This document shows, in pieces, positions 1 to 6,587 of a DNA stretch of 12,811 nt. Position 1 is the first letter of the stretch, and every line of letters starts with the position of its first letter. The notes under the pieces are model-generated. The model was given only the letters and a program-made list of their open reading frames with translations. It was not told the origin of the DNA and ran no database searches. The DNA comes from DASQPE01 sp964519805 (GTDB lineage: Bacteria; Gemmatimonadota; Gemmatimonadetes; Gemmatimonadales; GWC2-71-9): assembly GCA_964519805.1 (NCBI GenBank), contig CAZFKN010000093.1, forward strand, positions 1-12,811, given 5' to 3'. The position numbers and the translations under genes are program-made.

Positions 1-544
1 GCGTGAGCGCGATGGCCGTGCGCCGGTCGAGCACGAGCACCCGGCTCGCGGCCCAGGCCGCGAGCAGCCCGACCGCCGTCAGCAGCGCGCTCCGCACCGC
101 GTCTCGTGCGATCCCGCCGTACTGCAGCCGGCGAATGGCGGCGCTCTCACCAGCCGCGAGCGCGGCGGTGCGGCGCTGGACCGCCGCCGCGTTGCGCCGC
201 CGGAGCTGTTGCAGGCTCCACCCGCCCACCACGGAGACGAGGAGCCCCACCGTTCCCGCGAGGCCGAGGCTCAACTCCCACGGCGATCCCGCCGCGACGA
301 CGGCCGCCGCGACCGTCGCGGGCCCGTAATCGGGATAGCGGGCCGCCCCGATCGGGAGGACGTCCAGCGCGAACAGCTCGAGGAGCACCCCGACGCGGAG
401 GCCGGCGGCTGGATCGCCGAGCAGCGTGCCCGCGACGGCCCCGGCCACGACCGGTCGAGCGATCATCGACTGGGCCACGCTCACCAGGTCGAGCCCGACC
501 AGGGTCCCCCATACGAGCAGTGCCGGCAGAACGAGCGGGTCCAT
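1..544 (-). CDS. PTS system mannose/fructose/sorbose-family IIC component (3'-truncated by window edge)
   Basis: This membrane subunit of a mannose-family phosphotransferase permease would form the sugar channel together with a IID subunit, which is not in the window. The first 181 residues are readable and the frame is open to the window edge. The N-terminus is hydrophobic (about residues 4-23). Next comes the family-like stretch QSMIARPVVAGAVAGTLLGD (residues 25-44), then GVLLELFALDVLPIGAARYPDYG, which matches the conserved ELxxLxxLPxGA region of EII-Man/Sor IIC proteins. Further hydrophobic stretches lie near residues 90-108 and 155-172. The ATG sits in a TGATG overlap with the IIB stop and has a GGAG just upstream, so translation is probably coupled. 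The family call is firm. The sugar cannot be read from the sequence. Confidence 0.85.
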   Translation of the reverse strand, partial: MDPLVLPALLVWGTLVGLDLVSVAQSMIARPVVAGAVAGTLLGDPAAGLRVGVLLELFALDVLPIGAARYPDYGPATVAAAVVAAGSPWELSLGLAGTVGLLVSVVGGWSLQQLRRRNAAAVQRRTAALAAGESAAIRRLQYGGIARDAVRSALLTAVGLLAAWAASRVLVLDRRTAIALT

Positions 545-1020
545 CACTCCAGGTTCCGGAGCGGCACTGCGGCCGCACTCGGGACGTCCTGCGCCGTGAT
601 CCGCGCGCCGCCCGCTTCCAGCTCACGCAGGCGCGCCAGCTCGTCGTCCGTCAGATAGAGGTAAGGCAGCCGTTGCCTCCTGCCGGGCTGGTGGTGCAGC
701 CCACCGAGGTTGATCGCCTTTACCACCGATCCATCGGCCGCGAACAACTGCGCCATGGTGGCGATGTCGCCGGTGAGCAGCAGACTCCGGCGCGGCGCGG
801 CCTGCCACTCGCCCAGGACCGGCACGGCCTCCGCCACGGTGGCGAAGCGCAGCTCGATCTCCGGGGGCACCGCCATGCGGTAGAGGTCCTGCTCCCACGG
901 GCTCGCCGCCACCTGGTCGTCCACGAGGATGATCAGGTCGATGCCGAGCGGGCGCCCCCAACCGACGACGACCTGACCGTGAATCAGGCGGTCGTCCACA
1001 CGGTTCACCAGGATCGGCAT
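544..1020 (-). CDS. PTS system mannose/fructose/sorbose-family IIB component
   Basis: This 158-aa cytoplasmic phosphocarrier would take phosphate from IIA and pass it to the sugar crossing through IIC/IID. The N-terminus has the family signature NRVDDRLIHGQVVVGW (residues 6-21). His14 in RLIHGQV is the expected phosphorylated residue. The length is normal for a stand-alone IIB of this family (about 160 aa), and the domain is intact to its C-terminus. The ATG overlaps the IIA stop as TGATG, and AAGG lies about 7 nt upstream of it. Its stop overlaps the IIC start in the same way. Because the active-site histidine is kept, this should be a working phosphotransfer subunit. The transported sugar is unknown. 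Confidence 0.92.
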   Translation of the reverse strand: MPILVNRVDDRLIHGQVVVGWGRPLGIDLIILVDDQVAASPWEQDLYRMAVPPEIELRFATVAEAVPVLGEWQAAPRRSLLLTGDIATMAQLFAADGSVVKAINLGGLHHQPGRRQRLPYLYLTDDELARLRELEAGGARITAQDVPSAAAVPLRNLE

Positions 1021-1391
1021 CAGGGGACCTTGATCGCCCGTTCCCCGGCGGCTGCCGCGCGGCTCGCCGCCGCGTCGGGCTCTTGCGCGAGATGGAACAC
1101 GAAGTCGATCAGCATGGCGAGGTTCACCCCGGTCACGACCTTCACGTTCGACCGCTCCCGCAACCGCGCCAGGACGGCGATCAGACAGGACCCGCTCGCC
1201 ATGTCCACGAACACCACGGTCGGACGGTCGCCCACCGCGGTGAGAATCCGCTGCTCCAGCGCCCCGCGGTCGCAGCCGGTGTTGCTGACGGCCTTGAGCA
1301 CGCCCATCACCCCGCTGATCTGCTCCGCCGCCTCGATCAGCGCTTGCGCGATCGCCCCGTGGCAGACGACCACGCCCTGAAGGTCACTCAT
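1020..1391 (-). CDS. PTS system mannose-family IIA component
   Basis: This 123-aa EIIA of the mannose family is expected to accept phosphate from phospho-HPr on His11 (VVVCHG, residues 7-12). The conserved acidic position is present as Asp63 in FVDMASGSC, which corresponds to the DLxGGSP segment of E. coli EIIA-Man. The typical VVTGVNLAMLID segment is at residues 85-96. It is a single-domain protein, unlike the fused IIAB of E. coli ManX. Its start lies 8 nt inside the end of hprK, and AGGA sits 5 nt before the ATG. The stop shares its last base with the IIB start. Placement directly behind hprK suggests joint expression of the HPr regulator and the IIA that HPr would phosphorylate. Confidence 0.92.
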   Translation of the reverse strand: MSDLQGVVVCHGAIAQALIEAAEQISGVMGVLKAVSNTGCDRGALEQRILTAVGDRPTVVFVDMASGSCLIAVLARLRERSNVKVVTGVNLAMLIDFVFHLAQEPDAAASRAAAAGERAIKVP

Positions 1392-2346
1392 AGTCGTCCT
1401 GGAGATACTCCCGCACCCCGCTCCGCTCCTTCATGCGGCGGATCAGCCGCTCGTTGAACGCGGCCGCCACGTCCACGCCGGTGTAGCGCAGCAGATGCAT
1501 CATCGCCACGACCTCGGAGATCACGGTGATGTTCTTCCCGGGGTTGAGCGGCACGACGACCTTCGGCACGGCAACGTCGAGAATCATCGTTTCCTGGCGG
1601 GCGAGCCCGGTGCGGTCCGCGTCTTTAGCCGTCTCCCAGTCCTCGAGCTGGACCACGACTTCGATCCGCTTCTGCTGCCGCACCGCCCGCACGCCGAAGA
1701 GCGCCGGGATGTCGATCAGACCGATGCCGCGGATTTCCATGTGATGAGCGGCCAGCTCGTGGCCCCGCCCCAGCAATACGTCGTGGCCGCGCCGAGTCAC
1801 CTGCACCACGTCGTCCGCGACGAGTCGATGACCCCGCTCCACCAGATCGAGCACGCACTCGCTTTTGCCGATGCCCGATCGCCCGACGAACAGGAGGCCA
1901 ACGCCATAGACGTCCGCGAGTGAGCCATGGAGCGTGGTCCGCGGAGCGAACGCGTCCTCGACGACCGGCTTGACCCGCCGGTAGAACTCGGCCGTCTTGA
2001 GCCGGCTCCGCAGCACGGGAACGCTGCGCTCCTTGGCGAGGTCGAGCAGCTCCTGCGGGACTTCCTGTCCCTTGGTGACGAAGATGCAGGGAAGGTCGAA
2101 CGTGAAGAAATGCTCGAGCCGTTGGCGGCGATCGGCGGGGGAGAGCGAGCGGAGGTAGGTGATCTCCGTCTCGCCCAAGACGTGGAGGCGATTCGCCGCG
2201 AACCGGCCGGTGTAGCCGGCGAGTGCGAGCCCGGGGCTCGCGACCTCGGCTTCGGGAAGCTGGCGCTCCAGTCCCAGCTCCCCGGTGAGCGCCTCGAGCT
2301 GGAGGGGATCGCCCCGGCGGGTGAGGAAGTCGCGAAGCCGAAGCAT
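1384..2346 (-). CDS. hprK: HPr kinase/phosphorylase
   Basis: This 320-aa bifunctional enzyme phosphorylates HPr on its regulatory serine using ATP or PPi, and removes that phosphate again when Pi is high. The N-terminal domain spans about residues 1-130. The catalytic domain then shows the general-base histidine in TTLHGSLADVYG (His140), the P-loop GRSGIGKS (155-162), RLVADDVV with paired aspartates 178-179, and the family signature MEIRGIGLIDIPALFG (203-218). The C-terminal NPGKNITVISEVVAM segment is also typical. The length matches the usual 310-330 aa. The ATG forms TGATG with the hpf stop. All catalytic motifs are intact, so HPr should be a substrate, although the HPr gene itself is not in the window. 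It probably controls carbon flow or the adjacent PTS according to energy state. Confidence 0.97.
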   Translation of the reverse strand: MLRLRDFLTRRGDPLQLEALTGELGLERQLPEAEVASPGLALAGYTGRFAANRLHVLGETEITYLRSLSPADRRQRLEHFFTFDLPCIFVTKGQEVPQELLDLAKERSVPVLRSRLKTAEFYRRVKPVVEDAFAPRTTLHGSLADVYGVGLLFVGRSGIGKSECVLDLVERGHRLVADDVVQVTRRGHDVLLGRGHELAAHHMEIRGIGLIDIPALFGVRAVRQQKRIEVVVQLEDWETAKDADRTGLARQETMILDVAVPKVVVPLNPGKNITVISEVVAMMHLLRYTGVDVAAAFNERLIRRMKERSGVREYLQDDYE

Positions 2347-2672
2347 CAGCTCGGCTTGGTGGTCCGCTTGGTTCCGGCGGCCCGCGACCGGCGCGGTCGC
2401 CCGTTGGCCTTCTCCAGCTGCCGGCGCAGCTTGTCCTCCGCCCGGTCCAGCGCAGTACGGTGATCCGCGCCCTCGCCGCGCGAGATGAAGTGCGTGCCGC
2501 GGGCGACGTGCAGCCTGAGCTCGACGACCTGCTGGAGGCCATCGGCGTCGAAAACGACGGTCGCCTCGAGCGGGCGCGGCGCGAACTGCCCCAGCCGCTC
2601 GCTGACCGCCAGCGCGCGCTCACGCAGCGCCGGCGGAATCTCGCAGTGGCGGACGGTAATCGTCGTCTGCAT
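2346..2672 (-). CDS. hpf: Ribosome hibernation promoting factor, short form (HPF/YfiA family)
   Basis: This 108-aa protein of the ribosome-associated HPF/YfiA family is expected to bind the 30S decoding region in starved cells and hold ribosomes inactive. It shows the beta-alpha-beta-beta-beta-alpha pattern: TITVRHCEIPPALRERAL at the start, EATVVFDADG near residue 40, VELRLHVARG near 50-59, and a final helix with DRAEDKLRRQLEK (77-89). A basic tail follows (GRPRRSRAAGTKRTTK). The C-terminal dimerisation domain of long HPF is absent. I chose the ATG at 2672 because the fold begins there and AGGGG lies 6 nt upstream; the open frame continues further 5' without homology. The gene follows the glycosyltransferase by 23 nt and runs directly into hprK, as hpf often neighbours PTS-regulatory genes. 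Confidence 0.93.
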   Translation of the reverse strand: MQTTITVRHCEIPPALRERALAVSERLGQFAPRPLEATVVFDADGLQQVVELRLHVARGTHFISRGEGADHRTALDRAEDKLRRQLEKANGRPRRSRAAGTKRTTKPS

Positions 2673-2695
2673 CGCTTGCCCCTTTTCCGCCCGGC

Positions 2696-3808
2696 CTAGG
2701 CCGAGCCCGCGATGATATCCTGCAGATGGCGCTCGGTCGCTGCCGCCGACCGCTCCCAGCTGTGGGCCTCGGCGAACCCCCGTGCCGCCCGGCCAAGCCG
2801 CTCGACGAGGAGCGGTGCCGCCGCCAGCTCCAGCATCCGTGCGGCCAGCCCTTCTGCGTCGCCGTGCGGCACCAGGTAGCCGGTCTCTCCGTGGCGGACC
2901 GAATCGCGCAACCCAGGGCTGGCGGAGGCGAGCGACGGCGTGCCGCACGCGCCCGCCTCAACCACGGTGATGCCCCACCCTTCCTTGGGGGACGGGAACA
3001 GGTTCGCCCACGCTCCCCGGAGCAACCGGATCTTCTCCGCCTCGCTCACGAATCCGTGAAACACGACGGCCGGGCCAAGCCCCAGGCCCCGGGCGAGCGC
3101 CTCCAGCGCGGGGCCGTAGTCACCGGAGCCCGCGATATCCAGCGTTAGGTCGGGACGGGTGCGACGCGCCAGCGCCAGGGCCCGGAGCGCAGTGTCTACC
3201 CCTTTATAACGCTTCAATCTACCAACATACAAGAAGGCCGGAGACGCTGCCCGCACCGCCGGATCGGGGGTCAGGCGGACGCTGTCCACGCCGGGGTGGA
3301 TCACCCGGATCCGCTCCGGTTGGACCCCCCGCATCACCAGATCGTCACGGGTGCTTTCGCTGATCGCGTGGAAGCCCGCCCGGCCATACGCGCGCGCGAT
3401 CGGTCGTTCAGCCAGCCAGACCACGGTCGCGGCGGGCCAAGAGGCCTCCTGGAACGCAGTCTCGCCGAACAGGTGCGGCACGATGGCGCAGAACGGCAGG
3501 TCGGTTTGCCCGGCGAGGAACAGCGGCAGCTTGTTGATGTCCTCGACTACGACGTCGGGCCGCTCGGTGGCCAACGCCTGCCGGACCGCCCCCCGGCCTG
3601 CCAGCGCGAAGCCGTTCCGCGAGGCTACTCGGCGGACGTGGATGCCATCGACCAGGGCCTCGCGGGGGGCGCCGGCCCAGCCGGAGCACACCAGGCGCAC
3701 TCGATGGCCCGCGGCGGCCAGCCGCTTGAAGATCTCGAAGAGATGCAGCTCGGCCCCGCCGGCGTGCGGATTCTCGAGATCCTGCCAGTTGACGACGAGG
3801 ATGTTCAC
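2696..3808 (-). CDS. Glycosyltransferase family 4 (GT-B fold)
   Basis: This 370-aa retaining glycosyltransferase would move a sugar from a nucleotide-activated donor to an unknown acceptor, probably a surface glycan or glycolipid. The N-terminal GT-B domain begins MNILVVNWQDLENPHAGGAE, with the Gly-rich acceptor loop HAGGAE at residues 15-20. The second domain opens at FLYVGRLKRYKGVD (192-205). It carries the E-x7-E donor-binding signature with Glu276 and Glu284, followed by GACGTPSLASASPGLRDSV. I see no signal peptide or membrane segment. The start codon is GTG within a GTGA overlap with the nusB stop. A glycosyltransferase between nusB and hpf is not functionally obvious. The AT-rich codons at the domain boundary are listed separately. 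Donor and acceptor cannot be predicted. Confidence 0.93.
   Translation of the reverse strand: MNILVVNWQDLENPHAGGAELHLFEIFKRLAAAGHRVRLVCSGWAGAPREALVDGIHVRRVASRNGFALAGRGAVRQALATERPDVVVEDINKLPLFLAGQTDLPFCAIVPHLFGETAFQEASWPAATVVWLAERPIARAYGRAGFHAISESTRDDLVMRGVQPERIRVIHPGVDSVRLTPDPAVRAASPAFLYVGRLKRYKGVDTALRALALARRTRPDLTLDIAGSGDYGPALEALARGLGLGPAVVFHGFVSEAEKIRLLRGAWANLFPSPKEGWGITVVEAGACGTPSLASASPGLRDSVRHGETGYLVPHGDAEGLAARMLELAAAPLLVERLGRAARGFAEAHSWERSAAATERHLQDIIAGSA
3203..3232 (-). promoter_or_regulatory. Possible internal promoter inside the glycosyltransferase gene
   Basis: On the minus strand a TATAAA (3208-3203) follows TTGTAT (3232-3227) with an 18-nt spacer, inside an AT-rich island of about 35 nt in an otherwise GC-rich gene. 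The -10 matches the sigma-70 consensus at 5 of 6 positions; the -35 matches at only 3 of 6. If active it would start RNA about 520 nt upstream of hpf and could express hpf-hprK-PTS separately from the rib genes. This is a weak prediction from sequence alone. The same bases encode the conserved YVGRLKRYKG segment. Confidence 0.22.
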
Positions 3809-4221
3809 AGGCGACCGAACGAGTGGGCGATCCGGTCGAGCACGCCGTTCACGAAGGCTGCGGCCCGTGGGCCGGCGAACCAGTGCGCCAGCCGCACGGC
3901 TTCGTCGATCGCGACCTTGGGCGGCACTGCTCCCACCTCGAGCTCGTGGATCCCGAGGCGCAGGATGTTACGCTCGACGGTGGCGATGCGGCTCAGCCGC
4001 CAGTTGTCCGCCGCAGCAGCGGCGTGACGGTCGAGGGCTCCCATCCGCGCCACGACCTCGCACGCGATGCCCTCGGCGCGCTCGACGAGTCTCCTCTCCC
4101 GGCCGCCGATGAGACGCGCCAGCCCCGTGGCCACGGACGAGACCGGCGGGCCCCCTTGCAGCTCCCAGGCATAGAGCAGCTGGAGCGCGCGGGCGCGGGT
4201 CTTGGTCTCAGCCCGCAGCAT
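3805..4221 (-). CDS. nusB: Transcription antitermination factor NusB
   Basis: This 138-aa all-helical NusB would pair with NusE (S10) on boxA RNA in the rRNA antitermination complex. Family features are RARALQLLYAWE near residues 9-20, the NILRLGIHELEV segment (85-96), and the hallmark PPKVAIDEAVRLAHWFAG (100-117) followed by AAFVNGVLDRIA (121-132). The length is normal for bacterial NusB. I chose the ATG at 4221 because the domain begins immediately after it; longer in-frame starts add only non-homologous sequence read from the overlapping ribH. The start lies 14 nt inside ribH and the stop forms GTGA with the glycosyltransferase. The ribH-nusB order is widespread in bacteria, which supports both calls. 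Confidence 0.96.
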   Translation of the reverse strand: MLRAETKTRARALQLLYAWELQGGPPVSSVATGLARLIGGRERRLVERAEGIACEVVARMGALDRHAAAAADNWRLSRIATVERNILRLGIHELEVGAVPPKVAIDEAVRLAHWFAGPRAAAFVNGVLDRIAHSFGRL

Positions 4222-4687
4222 TCGTGGTGCGCAGCTGCGCGATGGCGTCCGCCGCCTCGATCGCGGCCGCCGCGGCCTCGTACCCCTTGTTTCCGGCGCC
4301 GCCGCCGGCCCGCTCGATCGCCTGCTCCATCGTGTCCACCGTGAGCAGGCCGAACCCCACCGGGACCCCGGCCTGGACGGCGACCGCTCCGAGTCCGCGA
4401 GTCGCTTCGCCGGCCACGTACTCAAAGTGGGGCGTCTCTCCCCGAATGACCGCTCCCAACGCCACGAGGCACGCGTACCGCCCGGTCCGCGCCGCGGCGG
4501 CCGCCGCCACCGGCAGCTCGAACGCCCCTGCAACCCAGACCACGTCTACCCGGTCCCCTCCGATACCGGCGGCATCGCAGCAAGCGAGCGCACCGTCCAG
4601 CAGGCGCGCGGTCACGGCTTCGTTGTAGCGGCTGACGAGGATGGCCACGCTGCCGACGGGTCGGAGGCGGCCGGAAAGCTCTGGCAT
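4208..4687 (-). CDS. ribH: 6,7-dimethyl-8-ribityllumazine synthase
   Basis: This 159-aa lumazine synthase condenses 5-amino-6-ribitylaminouracil with 3,4-dihydroxy-2-butanone 4-phosphate, the penultimate riboflavin step. It normally assembles into pentamers or 60-mer capsids. Visible motifs are SRYNEAVTARLLDGA (19-33), VWVAGAFELPVAA (50-62), GAVIRGETPHFEYVAGE (78-94) with the catalytic-type His87, GFGLLTVDTMEQA (111-123) and GNKGYEAA (132-139). The length is standard. The ATG at 4687 begins the conserved domain 11 nt after the ribBA stop. The preceding bases (ATTCTCCCTCC) do not form a Shine-Dalgarno, so translation probably relies on coupling to ribBA. The 3' end overlaps nusB by 14 nt. Confidence 0.97.
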   Translation of the reverse strand: MPELSGRLRPVGSVAILVSRYNEAVTARLLDGALACCDAAGIGGDRVDVVWVAGAFELPVAAAAAARTGRYACLVALGAVIRGETPHFEYVAGEATRGLGAVAVQAGVPVGFGLLTVDTMEQAIERAGGGAGNKGYEAAAAAIEAADAIAQLRTTNAAG

Positions 4688-4698
4688 GGAGGGAGAAT

Positions 4699-5904
4699 CT
4701 AGTGCGCCAGCAGGTGGCCGAGTTTGTCGCGCTTGGTCCGGAGATAATCCCGGTTGTCCTGCGTGGGGCTGGCGACCAGCGGCACCCGCTCCACAATCTC
4801 CAGTCCGTAGCCCTCGAGACCGACGAGCTTCCGGGGGTTGTTGGTCATCACCCTGATGGAGGAGAGGCCGAGGTCGCGGAGAATCTGGGCACCGATGCCG
4901 TAGTTCCGGAGATCGGGCGCGAAGCCGAGCCGCTGGTTGGCCTGCACCGTGTCGGCACCGGAGTCCTGGAGCGCGTACGCCCGGATCTTGTTGAGGAGGC
5001 CGATGCCGCGGCCTTCCTGATCGAGATAGACGATCACGCCCCGCCCCTCCCGTGCGACCAGCTCCATGGCCGCCTGAAGCTGCGGTCCGCAGTCGCATCG
5101 CTGGGAGCCGAACACGTCGCCCGTGAGACACTTCGAGTGCATCCGCACCAGGACGTTCGGCTCGCCGGCCACGTCTCCCTTCACCAGAGCCACGTGCTCG
5201 GCCTTGTCCACGTCGTTTCGGTAGGCGATCACCGTGAACTCGCCCAGGTCGGTCGGGAGCCGGGCCTCGGCCACCCGGTGCACGAGGCGCTCGGTCTGGA
5301 GCCGGTAGGCCACGAGTTGGGCGACGGTGACGAACGTGAGCGCGTGCTGCGCGGCGAATGTCTCCAGCTCGGGACGGCGCGCCATGGAGCCATCGGCGTT
5401 GAGGATCTCGCAGATCACGCCGGCGGGCACGAGGCCGGCAAGCCGCGCCAGATCGACGCTTGCTTCGGTCTGCCCCACGCGTTGCAGCACGCCGCCCGGC
5501 CGGGCGCGCAGCGGGAAGATATGGCCGGGACGCCGAAGGTCGCCGGGCACGGTGGCCGGATTGATGGCGACGTGGATCGTGGTGGCCCGATCGCTCGCCG
5601 AGATGCCCGTGGTGACCCCGAACCGCCGCTCGGCGTCGATGCTTACAGTGAACGCGGTCGCCTGATCCTCGGTGTTGCGGTCGGTCATCTGGGGGAGGCC
5701 GAGCTGGTCGCACCGATCGCCGGTGAGGGCAAGACAGATCAGTCCACGCCCATGCAGGGTCATGAAGTTGATCATCTCGGGCGTGATCAACTCCGCCGCG
5801 CAGACGAGGTCGCCCTCGTTCTCGCGGTCCTCATCATCCGCGACGATGACGAGCTTGCCGTTCTTCAGGTCTTCGATGGCCTGGGAGATGGTCCCGAAGG
5901 TCAT
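4699..5904 (-). CDS. ribBA: Bifunctional 3,4-dihydroxy-2-butanone-4-phosphate synthase / GTP cyclohydrolase II
   Basis: This fused enzyme (401 aa from the chosen start) supplies both riboflavin precursors: the four-carbon unit from ribulose 5-phosphate (RibB) and the pyrimidine from GTP (RibA). The RibB half is about residues 1-200, with the acidic metal-binding DDEDRENEGD (23-32) and RPGHIFPLRA (125-134). The RibA half follows, with zinc ligands Cys259, Cys270 and Cys272 in the C-x10-C-x-C pattern (SKCLTGDVFGSQRCDC) and the GTP-site segment LDQEGRGIGLLNK (294-306). Both active sites look complete. I chose the ATG at 5904 because RibB homology begins there (MTFGTISQAIEDLKNGK). An in-frame GTG at 5988 that overlaps the ribE stop would add 28 non-homologous residues. 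The RBS is weak, with GAGA just upstream. A repeat hairpin ends 14 nt before the ATG. Confidence 0.96.
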   Translation of the reverse strand: MTFGTISQAIEDLKNGKLVIVADDEDRENEGDLVCAAELITPEMINFMTLHGRGLICLALTGDRCDQLGLPQMTDRNTEDQATAFTVSIDAERRFGVTTGISASDRATTIHVAINPATVPGDLRRPGHIFPLRARPGGVLQRVGQTEASVDLARLAGLVPAGVICEILNADGSMARRPELETFAAQHALTFVTVAQLVAYRLQTERLVHRVAEARLPTDLGEFTVIAYRNDVDKAEHVALVKGDVAGEPNVLVRMHSKCLTGDVFGSQRCDCGPQLQAAMELVAREGRGVIVYLDQEGRGIGLLNKIRAYALQDSGADTVQANQRLGFAPDLRNYGIGAQILRDLGLSSIRVMTNNPRKLVGLEGYGLEIVERVPLVASPTQDNRDYLRTKRDKLGHLLAH

Positions 5905-5918
5905 GGTCTCGAATCGGA

Positions 5919-6001
5919 GTAAACAGTAAACCGTAAACAGCGAACAGGGAGCCGCGACCGAGCGCACGAGCGCCGGTTCACTGTTCACCGTTCACGTTCA
6001 C
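5919..6001. repeat. Inverted array of heptamer-type repeats forming a long potential hairpin
   Basis: On the plus strand the left arm (5919-5945) is four 6-mers, GTAAAC three times then GCGAAC, separated by single bases. The right arm (5976-6001) is four GTTCAC units. In the minus-strand (operon-sense) RNA the arms GUGAAC x4 and GUUCGC/GUUUAC x3 pair along nearly their whole length. There is one G-G mismatch (5989/5932), one bulged U (5925), and a 30-nt GC-rich loop (5946-5975). The structure covers the ribE stop codon and ends 14 nt before the ribBA ATG. It has no U-tract after it, so it does not look like a simple intrinsic terminator. It could be a small dispersed palindromic element or a local regulatory hairpin. 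Confidence 0.85.
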
Positions 6002-6587
6002 GCTTCTCCTGCATGAGGGCCCGCACGTACTTCCCAATGGTGTCTCCCTCGAGGTGCACCTCGTCGCCCGGCACCCGTTCCCCGAGGGTGGTTTCCTGTA
6101 AGGTAAACGGAATCAGGGAGACCTGGATCACATCTGGCGCCGGCATGGCGTTTACCGTGAGACTCACACCGTCTACCGTCACCGACCCCAGCGGGATCGA
6201 AATCCGGGCCACCTCGGCGGGCACACGGATGTCGAGCATGCGGGCATCGGCCTCGTTGGCCACGCGGAGCACCGCTCCGGTGCCGTCCACGTGGCCCTGG
6301 ACGAGATGCCCGCCCAGGCGATCGCCGACGCGGAGGGCCCGCTCGAGATTCACCCGCCGTCCGACCGCGTAGCGACCGAGCGACGTGCGCGCGAGCGAGG
6401 TCGTCACGACGTGCACGCCGAACCAGCCGGGACCGGTGTCCTTCACCGTGAGGCATGCCCCGTCCACCGCCACGCTTTCCCCCAGGGACACGTCGCGATA
6501 GGGCGCGTCGATTACCAGATCGAGGCCTCCGCCGTCCGGCCTGCTCTCCCGCACTCGTCCAACCGCGGTCACGATGCCCGTAAACAT
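5985..6587 (-). CDS. ribE: Riboflavin synthase alpha chain
   Basis: This 200-aa enzyme dismutates two 6,7-dimethyl-8-ribityllumazine molecules into riboflavin and 5-amino-6-ribitylaminouracil. The two lumazine-binding barrels are visible. The first starts MFTGIVTAVG with GACLTV at residues 43-48. The NLERALRVGDRLGGHLVQGHVDGTG segment (80-104) starts the second repeat, which has DGVSLTVN (139-146) and IPFTLQETTLG (159-169). The length is normal. The ATG abuts the ribD stop with no gap (TGAATG). The last residues, KRERER, and the TGA stop are written by the repeat array that continues into the gap, so the natural C-terminus may have been altered by that repeat. Some nomenclatures call this gene ribC. 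Confidence 0.96.
   Translation of the reverse strand: MFTGIVTAVGRVRESRPDGGGLDLVIDAPYRDVSLGESVAVDGACLTVKDTGPGWFGVHVVTTSLARTSLGRYAVGRRVNLERALRVGDRLGGHLVQGHVDGTGAVLRVANEADARMLDIRVPAEVARISIPLGSVTVDGVSLTVNAMPAPDVIQVSLIPFTLQETTLGERVPGDEVHLEGDTIGKYVRALMQEKRERER

Noticed and set aside
106..1380. 424-aa plus-strand frame over the PTS genes
   Set aside because: It is Arg/Pro/His-rich and antisense to three well-supported PTS genes; no domain was recognised.
4208..5713. 501-aa minus-strand frame ending in RibH, suggesting a fusion
   Set aside because: The part upstream of 4687 is an out-of-frame reading of ribBA with Arg/Pro-rich nonsense composition. RibH homology starts at the ATG at 4687.
4702..5922. 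406-aa open frame on the plus strand opposite ribBA
   Set aside because: It is a GC-driven shadow. Its residues are rich in His, Arg and Gly without any motif, and RibBA motifs are complete on the minus strand.
5905..5984. FMN riboswitch upstream of ribBA
   Set aside because: The gap is only 80 nt and is filled by the repeat arms and loop. It is too short for the FMN aptamer and shows none of its conserved helices.
5919..6001. CRISPR-like short repeat array
   Set aside because: The units are 6-7 nt with single-base separators and inverted arms. There are no spacers and no cas genes.
5919..6001. Rho-independent terminator between ribE and ribBA
   Set aside because: There is no U-tract after the stem, the loop is 30 nt, and the next rib gene starts 14 nt later in the same direction.
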